Source of the DNA: Hymenolepis diminuta
Lineage: Eukaryota; Platyhelminthes; Cestoda; Cyclophyllidea; Hymenolepididae
DNA: 64,000 nucleotides
Direction of reading: 5' to 3'
Assembly: GCA_900708905.1 (NCBI GenBank)
Contig: CAADRB010000022.1
Coordinates: 2,162,246-2,226,245, forward strand
The position numbers were made by a program, and so were the translations under genes. Below, one piece after another: positions 1 through 12,100 of this stretch. Each line of letters starts with the position of its first letter. Position 1 is the stretch's first letter. Under the pieces are notes generated by a model that did no database searches, was not told the origin of the DNA, and saw nothing but the letters and a program-made list of their open reading frames with translations.

Positions 1-197
1 TTGGTTAGGAGATTATGGGAATCGCGTGGATATGTGTGTACGCTTTGCTTCAGAACTACGGCAGTGAATTTTGCTAAGTCACTTTAGATGGCGGATCACA
101 GCTGACGGGTTCTGAAATCCGGCGATTTGATTGGATGGTTTTCATTAATGACAAATATAGCTTCTTTCATATAACCCATGTGTGTACAATCAATAAA
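1..197 (+). promoter_or_regulatory. 5' flank / presumed 5' UTR of the DEF8-like gene
   Basis: There is no recognisable coding exon before the 135/198 starts. A GATGGCGG element at 87-94 resembles the YY1-type motif often found at animal transcription starts or in 5' UTRs. Flatworm genes may also receive a trans-spliced leader, so the true 5' end cannot be set from this sequence. Motif calls this short are weak evidence. Confidence 0.3.
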
Positions 198-3100
198 ATG
201 GATTGTGGGTCTCCCAGGCGCCAAATCTCCTTTCAGGAAGCCTTTGGCTCCTCCTCATTATCGAAGAGCATTTACAAATCTCATTCAGGTTTGTTTAAAT
301 TGAATCTTCATTTTTTTCTGCAGATCAGGTTGCGCGTACAGAAAACGGAAGATTTTTTGATGATCCTTTTGTAAGTTTACTGTTTACATATTATTTAAAT
401 GATGTTAAGTAACTTCTGCTCATGCTTTTGTTTATTTGTACCAGATTTATTATTTTAAGTTTGTTTTTTTCTTAAGAAAAATATCGGAACTCAATCCTCG
501 GTTAGTGAATTAGAAGATTGTGTATTGCAATGCAAACACATGTATCTTACATCACGAGACAAATCTCAAGAAGTCCAGACATTTCTTCTCAAACGTCTAA
601 TTGAATTACGCCATCTTCTTCACGTTGCTAAAGAACGTGAGTCTAATTCTGCTAATACTGAGCCCCCTACAGAGAACAATCCCCAACTTAATTCTCCCAG
701 TTGTAAAAATAACGTCATGGGACATGTTTTCCAATCTGTTCCATCTATCCGTTTTTTTGGAACTGTTTGCGATTCCTGTGCGCGACATATCAAGTCTCCC
801 ACTGGGAATGTTCTCATTTGTCGAGAGTGCTGTGTTACTTGCCATGACTCGTCTAGTTGTATTCAGGGACTCCTTCGACACTGTCCAGCATCTTCGGCTT
901 CTCTTGGGCTCAAAATAGAAGTTTCGAGAGGTGCACAGCTTGGGGCCAGTTTATCAGCTCAAGATTGGTCCTGTTGGAGCTGTAAAGCACCTCTACTACC
1001 ACCTCAACCGACCACTCAGACTACTCTACCTTCTTCAGCAATCTTTCAAGGTTAATTTCATTAGATTATGGTTACTAATATTTTTCATATATCTATTTAA
1101 TTTTCGAATTAATAGTATATGTGAAACATTTCTAAGTGATTCGACCTCGTGAAATTTCTTTCTCTTTCTATTGACATATACATGAAGATCGTTTGTTGTG
1201 ATCAACTAATAAAAGTGAAGTTGCGTTGGATAGAAGGATACACGGGTGTTATTGGTGCATTTTTTTAAAGAATCCGAGATTTCTCTTGAGTTCGAGCAGT
1301 AGTTTGCCATTCTGAGTTCCAACGGACTTAGTGAGATGTTTAGTGACTTTCGGTTCTATCGAAGGTTAGTTTGTTAATTGTTAAGAGGAAATTTTCACTG
1401 GAGGCTGATTTTAGCGAAGATTTGCAATCATGCATGATCTTATTGTTGTACATTCCACAAAGTAGTTCTAGTGCATTTTGGTGAGTAAGAATGTGATTGG
1501 TAATTAATTTAAGCGACCGTAGAGTTCTTGCTGAACTATATTCTTTCTAGTTTCTTAGTTTCTTCACTACATAGCAAGATGGAGAGGAGAGATTGCTGGT
1601 TGAAGAGTAACGTTCGTTAAGAAATGAATTGGGAAATTTATGTGAAAGTTTCAATTCTATGAGGTTTCTTAGGAATATTTCATGCGATTTATTCATTCCG
1701 ATGCTGAAATTTTCTTCCTCCTCCGGAGGAATTAAAATGTTAGGCCTTATCTCCTACTTTTTCCCTAGATTCATTTAATCTTGTTTTGGAGAGCTTATTA
1801 TAATCTTGTTTTCCTCTTTTGGGTTGATGATGTTTCTGTTTTCGTTAAAGAAATTGATGGAAGATTTTAGGTTTCATTCCACTTACTTCTGGATTTTGAA
1901 AAGCTTAATTATAATTGTTCATTTGTCCTTTTACCGATTTATCCTGACATTCATTAATGTCTATTTTTAATTTAATGTAATTTTGCTATTTTCTCTATTG
2001 CTTTTCCTCTTTTCACCGGAGGAATCGATTAAATAATTATGTTATTCATCAAGTAATAATTCTCAAACCTCATCTTGGGTGTAAGGTGGCGTAATAGAGC
2101 CTCCCATCCTCTATATTAACCAGTGCGGTTAACTGGGTGTGTGCCGATGGGTCGGTGCGCCCGTCTGTCATGGGTGAGCTCTGACATGGCAGACGGGCTC
2201 GGTGACCAATGTGCCACCGACGCGCTATTATTTATTAAACATTCCTTGAACCTACTACTACACCTATTAATCTATTTATTTTACCAGTTTTAATGAGAAT
2301 TCGACAGTTTGTTTAAGGTCATTCATATTCTCATTTGGTTCCTGATGCTATCTATCGTCAGTTTTACCTGAAGACCTAATTTTATAATCTGTTGGTCTTT
2401 CGGAAAGATGGAAATTTTTAAAAGTTGATTCCAGAATTATGATTACGCAATCATTACAAAATCCTCTTTTTCATGCGTTTAAAGTTCTGACTGAACTTAA
2501 CTCACCTCATCATCAAGTTACAAATCTATTTATCTCTGCAGTGACTTTTTGCTGTTATTTTCTCTTAACTTTTACCTTATCATTAACTGTTATTTTAATT
2601 GATTTTAGCTATTTAGGTCAATTCTTCTTGCGTATAATTCATTTTTTCAGTGTTAGTTAATTATCGATCTTCAAATATCATTTAATTATATTTGTAATGC
2701 TAATTACACGGTTTTCTCTAAGTAGGTTACCCTTATAAGGGCATTTTACTAATCAACATTTTATTAGGATTGACCTCTTGTAGTGTCCCGGTGGCATAGC
2801 GGTTAACGAGCACATCTGCAACTAGAGGTTATGGGTTCGATACTTTCAGTCAACGGTATTGTAACGTATTGGGTACTCTAGAGAGAATATACTTACTATA
2901 TCATGCCGTATATTTTGCCAATTAAAGGTGATTAGTTAGACAAAATAAACCCACTTGACGAAGGGGGTGGGGGGTAGTCAGACATATTCAAGTTGTCGTA
3001 TCTCAAAGGAAGTTTATCGTGCAGTCCAATACTACATGAGATTCAAATATGACGGGTTTGGCCGCACTGATTAAAGCTGACTAAAATGCGAAGGGGAAAT

Positions 3101-6100
3101 ATTAATCCACCAAATAGAGAGGCTGCTCCTATGCTGTTAGAACAAAAATATCCCTTTAATTTGGGTTAGGATTTATATTTATTGGCACAGCAAAATAAGA
3201 TTTTACTGGAATTACTGATTATCAAAATATAACGCCGCTTTGTGCCCTTGTAGGTTCTCGTTCGGCATTCTACGGTCTTAACCACCCATCCTCAGAATTG
3301 ATAGCCAGTATCCAGCGAATAGAGCATGCGCCAACTGCAAATGAAGTTCGATTAAAACAGGTCACGTCAGCAGTTCAAGAGATCACTGGGCTCTTTTCAC
3401 CCACTTGGGGACCGGTTCAAACCCAAGCTGATGTTTGTGTGCTCATCCAAGAACGGAGACCTGAAAGTGAGGCGGAGCCTAGTGTTGCCAAAATTTGTTG
3501 CTACTCGGGAAAGTTCTACTGCTCGAACTGTCATTGGGATGATACTTGGTGTATTCCGGGCAAGGTGTTTTCCATGGGCATCATTACACCTTTTCCTGTA
3601 AGTCATCCTGTTAATTTGAATATATAATGCAAATTCTAAAAATAATTTCTAGGTCCCATTAAAGAAAGGGTCCAAATACTCATCTTAACGTCCGTTTGTG
3701 GAACTTGCATTCAGCCATCACTCCGCCGATCATTATTATCCGGTGTGGCAAATCTTTCCATTCACTGGGCGGGTTCCGATGAGAATCGAACTTCTAATCT
3801 CTAACCACTACGCCAGTATTCAAAACCTATCAAAATTTTATGCGGAAAACAAGTTTATAAAAAACGGCACGCATATTTTCGTGAATATCAACAAACTTAA
3901 TTAATATTTCGTCCGCAAGGCTCTGAAGTAACATGATGAAAAATCAGTACTCGTACTGACGCATGAATGTGCTAACCGCAAAATTCGTCTAGTTACTGAT
4001 AAACGTGACGAAAATATGCTTCGCATCTTTTTGGACTTCAATGTGTTTCATTTCGTGGGAGTTAACATTGATGGAATTGTCGATGACCTCTAGAAAATAG
4101 CAGAGGGTATTCTGAGTCGTCAGATCACATATTACCGCTTGAATCTAAAACCGGAGATTTAGTTATAGACTAGGCTATGTTGTGTGACTGGATTGTTTGG
4201 TATAATAATACTGAGTAGAGTCTGGTAGAGGTCTATATGTGGGTTAAATCTGTTTCCGTCTGTGTTATCTTTTTCATATTCTCAAGATGGAGTCCATTTT
4301 AACAGTATTATTTCCCAATCGATTTGAACAATTTTATACGTCGGATTTTAATTTCAGACGAGCTTTAAGGATCATGTACTTTGCATGTCTGTTATGTCGA
4401 AATAAAATAAGGGTTTGTAATCGCACTATATACCTCTGGGGTTTGGGAGATAGTGTAGTTCTTATCAGAAGGGCTTCAGACCGTTATCCTTCTTTCTAAG
4501 ATGAGTATTAGAAAACACCCGCCTCAATGAATTTGGAATTCCTTAAGGATTGTGTACTTATCCGTTAAATATAATCTCATGGGTAGAAATCTGAGTCCTT
4601 AAGTGACCATACAAGCTGACACTAAAGAATACACCTTGATTACCGCTTTTGCATTGACTTTAAAAGGTTATGCATTTATTATTATGTTTGGCATAAGTTG
4701 ATATTAATATCTGCAAAAGGAAACTGGGAATTTTGGGGTCCTACCTATCGCCAATTAAGTAATTGTCACAATATTTAATTATTGGTCTGGAGGTAGCTAA
4801 AAATGACGTGTTATTATCTACCCAGCAGATAAGCAATTCCGTCTGACGGCCTAATTAATTGTTTTGTGACCTGATCTGACCTACACTGAGTGTAAAGTCC
4901 ACATATTTTACCGACTTCTCTGCCATTTTATTATCATTAAGCACATACTGTAAAAAGTTCGTATCTTACGTACGAGGCGTCCAGGGAGGTGTTTAACTGT
5001 AAGTATTACATATATATGATAAAAACGGGAGTAAAAATGAAAGATTTTGGTACCAAAGGGTTAAGAATTGTTTAAACTCGGGTGCTGATTTGCCTTCCCT
5101 CTTCTTGGGATATTTGAGACCGTCAATTTAAACCAGAGCTTGGTTTCGAAACCTATTGGTTGTTATTGATTTTTTCACACGCAATTTAGCATTTTTGCGG
5201 TGATATACTAACTCATTTGGTTGTGGAAGAAAACGTCAAAATCGAATTTCTCGCGTTGTAGATGCAAGATCAATTTTGTGGATTGTCCTCGATCAATCTT
5301 TCATATTAGTTATTAGCGCTAACCAAGGCTAACTATAAATGGTATGAAGTGTTTGTTTCTTGACTCTACACGATATCTACCCAAAGGTCATTGGAAAAGG
5401 GGGAAGTCTGTTCATTGCATTCCACTGTCTTTTTCGTTGTGAAATTTCAACAGAATTGTATCAGAACGTACAGAGCCTTGGGTAGCTGATTTAGTAAAAG
5501 ATATATAGAATGAAAATGGAATCTATAAGCGTTATTTTACTGTCTTTTAGACAAAACATTGCTTACTGCTCATTTTCAGTAGAAAACCTCACTACGCTTT
5601 CCTTCCCCTATGTGGATCTTCCTAAGAATCCCATTAATGGTGGCTATAAAATCTGATTATAGAGTAAACAGCCTAGTATTTCCACTTTAGGTTAGTCGTG
5701 ATTCGCTAATTGCCCTTGATTACATGTGGTCACGGCAACAGTTTCGTGCTCCTGAAGGTTGGCAACGCTGGAATGCGCAAGCAGTTCTAATAGCAAGTCT
5801 GCGGTTGAGGGCTCACCGACTCATACCCACATACTTTCGGCTTTGCCAAAAGGCTAGTGATCTCCGAAGTAAATTTGAGGTAAGATAACCACACTACTGA
5901 TGGTAATTGAGTAGGTGTTTTGTTCATAAATTATATCACTGGTACTTTGTAGGAGACTCAACCCACGTGGTTAATAGAACAGCCCTTCACATACACAATG
6001 TGGATTGTAGAACAAGTTCTGAATGGCCCGTTGATTGAATCCATGACAGAATTTTGGACTCGAGTGGAAGAACATGTTACCACCTGTGTCGTTAGTCCTA

Positions 6101-9100
6101 AATTTATATTTGATTATTGAAGTTCTACCTTTTTATTCAACTATTGCAACTACTAGAGAGTTTTCAAAGGATAGGCCATTAGCATGCAGTATTCCTTTCT
6201 TGAGAATATTGCCATCCTTAAAGACATTAGTGGTTTCTGCAGATCCTCAGTGCTGCTATCAATTATTGAGATAGAAAGCCCATATGCATTTGTGTTTTTC
6301 ATCTGGTGGGTCATTTCTGCTAATCGGGGGGAATCTTAAATACAGAAGTCTTTTACCATGGCAAAGCAATAAAATTTTCCATTTTTAAGCATGGGGAAGC
6401 ATAAAGAAGTGGTGAAGGAGAGGATCAAATGTAAACAAAGTAAAATTAGAATGTCATATCTCAATGTTTTGAATTTAGAATTTCAGCATGTCTCGTGATT
6501 TCTGAATGAATTCAGAGCTTATTAATCATTTGGTTGAATTGAGGAATTTGTCATGTTATCTCGATACAAATGCTACTTCTACTAATCAAAGGCAATTAGC
6601 TTATACTAGTAGGGCGATTATATATCTTAATATATTGCAACTTCCATATTTCCTCCCTTCTTAAGTTGGCTAAATCTTTAGCCCTTTCCTCCAACTTTAA
6701 TTTTATTATTGTCATTTTCAAGTACGTTGATACTAGCTAACTTTGTTTTTGTTATTATAACCATCAAGACAGACACCTAATTAAGAAGGCAAACGTCACA
6801 CTTTCTTTCTAAGGCTTTACTGTCAACCACCCAACTGTTACTATTTTTGAGTAAATTAATGTAACTGGTTTCGTCCTCAACGCCCATTTAAATCAAAATA
6901 TTTCTTACTAACATCTTTTTAAATAGACCGAAATTTGCACAAAAAACATACAGCTATGTCCCACTATGCAACGTGGACATTGATTTGCTTTCTGGTGGGT
7001 CAGCAATAAACCATTGAAGGGATTTCATCCTCAAGTACAAGCTCGGTAGAACTGTGATCGAAACATCTAGTGACCGATGGGCGAATTTCTTTCATAGAAA
7101 TTTACGAATTCAGCTCAGACCATGGTAGGTGTTTTATTTTCTTCCTATAAGGATTATAATTTCCTAAGTTAGAATAAGAATAAAAAGACCTGCACCTGTG
7201 GGATTTTCATATATCGTATATTGTATGCTTATTGAAGGAAACTTTCAACCACATAAAGTCATTTCATCCATTTATCAAGTAATGGCCTTTCCAACACAAC
7301 TGTCCGCGGAACTAATTTTTAATTACAAACACTTAAGGGTGTGTTTGTGTGAACATCATACAACAGTATTCCAAATGTTCTCTGTGGGTAAGATTATTTC
7401 TAAATAAGTCCACCTAATTTCAATGCGTTTTTCTGCGTTCATTTTTGGCAGAGAACTAGCACTCAGGAAACTTTAAGCTGAGAAATCCTTATCTTACTAT
7501 CAATCAATTGACCAGTTTTAACCAGTTCGGCTGCTCGTACTGTTCTATGAATGTGCTCCGTTGGGTTTGGAGACCGTGGCTCCTGATTTTTCAGACGTGT
7601 ATGCTGATCGCTACGCCATCGTCATAAAGGTCTTTGTAGTGGATATTGCCCTTTTCAGATGGTGCCGAAACTGTTTATTGTTGGTTCTACAAGCACACAC
7701 CCCTTCAAGTAAAGTTGACTCAACGGTAGAAAAGTTTGACTTTATTTAAAGCTATAGTATTATCTGCATTCGATGAGGCGATTTTAATACCTCGTAGTTG
7801 ACGTATCTGCTTTTGTATAAGAAAAAAAGGACAGAGTGGAGTATCAAATGCCTGAAATTTTATATAAGACGAGTGTAGTAAAGAGGTCATATTCTTGAAA
7901 TCAATTTTCATTTATCTCCTGAAACTTTTGAGGTGAATTTTACGATATTTACTAGATGGAGGGCTCCCGTTCTAAATTGATTGCAGCCAATGCTTGTCCA
8001 CAATATTCAGAGCTTATTGATCGATTTTTATTTAATCAGGAAAGGTCGATCTTGCCACTTCAATGCACATTTTCTTCCAGTGGTTGAGAAGGTAAAATGA
8101 TCTTATATGATATTCAGCAGCTTACAATTTTAACGTAGTAAAGATGAGATAGGCAATAATTTTAAGTAGATAGGGAGTTGTTTCTCTGTAAACTAGCTTA
8201 ATGTTGACTTCGTAATTCTCAAAGTTTTCTTTTAGGTTTGTTTAATATTTAGTCATAATTTAATTGGAGATATCAAGTAGCGCATCAAATATCTTTTTCC
8301 AAAATCATCTGACTTTCTTTGTTGTCACTGTGGTATCGAAGCCGCTAATAATGGGTGTGTAAGTAATACTCATGAATTAAGGTCGAAGTGAAATAAAGTT
8401 CTCGAGAGTTCTAAAATTCCCACTTTAATATTGTATAATAATCTAAATTCTTACTACATTCCTGAAGTGGAAAACAATGCTTTCACATATGTGCTGTGGA
8501 TGATATTGAAGCATTGTGATTCCTTTGCCGCTTGCCTAAACATGTCAATTACTTGCTCATCCTAATCTCCTTTTGACCCCTTTTTAGATCGGATCTCCAT
8601 TTTATTTAATCATAATTAAAACAAAATGTTTTCCGGTTAATAATTCAATGCATTTGTAGAATGTAATAATAACGAAAATTGTTTGTTATTCCTTAAATGT
8701 TTAATTATTATTAAGTTTGTCAATCACCTACAGGAGTTGCCTAGGCAAATTTACACATTTAAATGTACCGTTTTTTTAAAGGGGGAGTGAAGTTTGAAGA
8801 TTTTGGTCTGGAAAAGTTTGACTTTATGATCTGATATATTTAAGGGCAATTAGCTCGTTCGATGAATAGCTCAGAGGGTTGTTAAATGAATTACTGGATA
8901 CCAGTTTTTACGAAAAGGACTTACATTTATAAGCATTTTCCTAATCACATATTCTGCAGACCCCAAAGTGTACATTCTGAAACACATAATATTGACATCT
9001 ATCCTAACTTCTTAAATACGGGGCGGTTAATCATAATGCTAAGAGTTGGGATTAGAATAGTTCAAATAATTTAATTTCGTCGAAGTATTAGAATGTTTAT

Positions 9101-12100
9101 GCAATTAGTAAATGCTATTTTATATCGGTTAACGTACTCGTCGGGTAAGTCAGAGGTTATGGGTTCGACATCTATCGATGCACACTCAGTGAGTGGAATG
9201 GCCAATCGCATTGGTTAAGTTTGGCTAATAAAGGAGGTGAAATGCAGAAATCGGTTTTCTCGATTTACCGATGAGCAGTGTTGAAAGGGTTTTGAGAGTT
9301 ATAGTAGGTCCTTTTTACAAATTTATTTTTCTTTTGTATAATGTACAGTAGTAGCTGTTTATACAAGTCCGTCTGTCGAATACATGGTTTGGGTTGGAAT
9401 CTGTTGTAAGTAATTATTATCCAATTTTAATTCGAGGAAGTCCGTAGACATCTTCTATCATTTTAAGGAGTTAGTTAAGATAACCCGTTAAAATAAGTGA
9501 ATTAGATCTGTTTTAAAAACGAGATTGAAAAAATGAGGTTTTGAAAAATCAGTGTGACATATATGAGTTCGCTCGATTACAAGTTACAGACACATTTATC
9601 CTCCTTGCTCTGTCGATCCTCATCTTGATCGTCCAGAAACTGTGTTGGATATCCATATGTCTCTTCCTGTGTTTGCGGAAGTGAGTTGTCTTGGTCATAT
9701 CGAAATTCGGACCGCTAATTTGTAATTACAACGATGTATTTCTTTAGTTATCTCTTACTTACAGTAGATTACACTTTAGCTTATCTTGAAAGTACTGAGA
9801 ATATCGCTCAAAAATTTGGTATCGAAATTAACAGACCGCATGTTTTTTTTTAAATCACTTGATCATGAAATTGTTCTTTGACTTCAATTTTCTTTTCAGC
9901 TCTGCACAAGCCTCGTCCAGTCGATGTGTCATGTCTGTTTTCAGTCCTGTCCACAGCCCCATCATCATTGCTCAACTGTCTGCTCTATTTGTCAAAATAT
10001 CGTGCACAGGTTAGTTTTACATCCATTGATTACTCGTCATGAAATGTCGGCCGGATATTATTAATGAGTAATATTCATCTGATTTAAATATGGTTGATAA
10101 GTTATAAGTAGTATATGTTGCTCCCCACATTGGAATGCACTGCATATTATGATTTACGTGCTTATTTTTAGCTTGTCCACTTTATCTATTGTCTGTGTAT
10201 TTCCGCATGTGTGTTTGTTCAGTTGTTGCGAAGCATGTGATGGGGCTTCTTTTGTAGGATTCCTTTGTGTAGCCCTCTCATTATTCCCCAGTTGTAATTT
10301 ACTTTTTAGTTTTCCTTAATAAACGGGGAGTGGAAAAGAAGAAATTACAAAGGGAAATTAACGGGATGATTCATGTGTGTCTGTATTTATGATTGATCTG
10401 CCAGTCAGTATCTAGCGATTGTCACAAGCAAAGGTCTATTTTGTCCTATTTGATTGCGTCTGTCTACTTTCTTGATATGTATTCATATCGTATACATCAG
10501 TTGACATTACCGGTTTGTTATCCCAAGCTCATAAACCAAAATTGATCATTATCGTGTTTATGATACTTACAAACCCTATGGTCTAGATTCTAATTGCTTT
10601 AATTTAGAGTTAATAATTATGTGGGTAGATCTGCCACGCTAGGATAATCTGCAGCATTAATCTCTACCGAATCTTGAAAAAATCAACCAATTCTTTTCTC
10701 TCCAATGTTAATTTTTTTCTAAATTCCGCAGTTTTTATGTTAGATCATGACTCAGCAGTGCTATTAGTTCTCGTGCCCTGCTTTCACATGAGCGTGCGTG
10801 AGCATCGATCTTCACGTTATTGATTTTCCAACTGTCTTTGGTGTTTCTGAAGTCCATATCATCGTTCAGGAAAGCATGTTTTTATTGCTTTGAATTTTCT
10901 GTATAATCTTTACTCAATACATTCGATTCCTACGTTTAAAGCATGTACAGTCTCAAACAACAGGGCTCATCTCTGATAATTTAATCTTTCCTATTCTTTT
11001 ATCAATTCAGTTTTCTACGATTTAGCAATATCAGGCAGTCTTAACCGATTTTAGTCCGATCATGGAGTAAAACCTGTCATGTCAAGAATAGTATATGGAA
11101 ACTTGCAGTTTCCCAACACTCATATTAAGTAGAGAAGTAACATCATTAGGGTTCTGGTGGGAAACTCGAATTATATCACCTTACCTATTAGACAGCTTTA
11201 ACTATTGTTTTTGGCCTTTCAACTCACTGAGTGTGCACAATAGGCATCGAACCTGGATCAACTAATATGTTTTCTAATTTCAAGCAAATAAAGGCTAGTT
11301 TGTAAAATATACGATTGTAAAAGTGCACGTAATAGTAACTTTGCTTCGTTAATAACTGGTTCCAATGTAGTTTTCCATTCAGCAGCTTTCAAAGCTAAGC
11401 TGCAACCGAACAGAACGCCGTCAAATTTATCCAATAAAGTAGGTTCTACTGACAAATTACTCCATTTCAAGAGAAGTATTGTTTTCAGGATCAAAATTTC
11501 ATCAATTTGACTCTTTCACTCCAATACGTTCCTTTGTCCAATTCTTACCTTGATATGGCCGTTGACTGATCGTCATTTGATCAGCTGATGGAAATAATTA
11601 TGATAGTTTTATTTATTTTTGTTATTCAGTCTTCATGTAGAATGATGCAGTAAAACATGTCTCCCATTTTAGAGATTTGTAGCTTACGATAGTTATATAG
11701 TCTGTACTTTGTCCATTATTAATTACTTCATTTACAATCCACCTAAAAATAAGTGAAATTTTTAATATTTTGGATGTCTTATTTGTGAAGACTAGCTCCT
11801 CTTTTACTCTGTTGTCCATGTTGTGGATCCCACTCCTAGTATTTTTTCTTAGGTTACTAAAAAGAAGCCCATTGTCTCATCATCATGCACTCAAATGTTT
11901 TTTACCTTTGTTTTGACATTCTTCAACATTACTTCAAATATGGACAAGACTGAGACCCACAGTAAGTATCAGGAGTTTAGTAGGCTTCTACAAGCTAGAT
12001 TTAAAAAGATGGAGTGGGGGTTCACGTTTATAATTATCTTTGAATCGTTTAGTGATGGATTCAGTGCATTTAACTCTAGGATTATTAATTCCTAAATGCG

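Larger units (their letters stand above)
1051..3253 (+). other. DEF8 intron 3 (2.2 kb) with repeats and a GC-rich hairpin
   Basis: A GT-AG, phase-1 intron: the last base of exon 3 (G at 1050) joins GT at 3254 to make a Gly codon. It contains the GC-rich inverted repeat at 2150-2207 and a tRNA-headed SINE copy at about 2783-2960. The rest is AT-rich sequence with no other recognised feature. Confidence 0.8.
6091..9899 (+). other. DEF8 intron 6 (3.8 kb)
   Basis: A phase-0 intron with donor GTTAGT and acceptor TTTTCAG. It separates the two halves of a zinc-binding motif: TGT GTC ends exon 6 and CTC TGC begins exon 7, giving CVLC. It contains repeat pieces at 6505-6560, 7525-7625, 7975-8060 and 9121-9260. 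The rest is AT-rich DNA in which I see no gene. Confidence 0.8.

Noticed and set aside
2783..2860. Functional tRNA gene
   Set aside because: A and B boxes are present but acceptor and anticodon stems do not pair well, and the tail is shared with other SINE copies. The same holds for 43085-43145.
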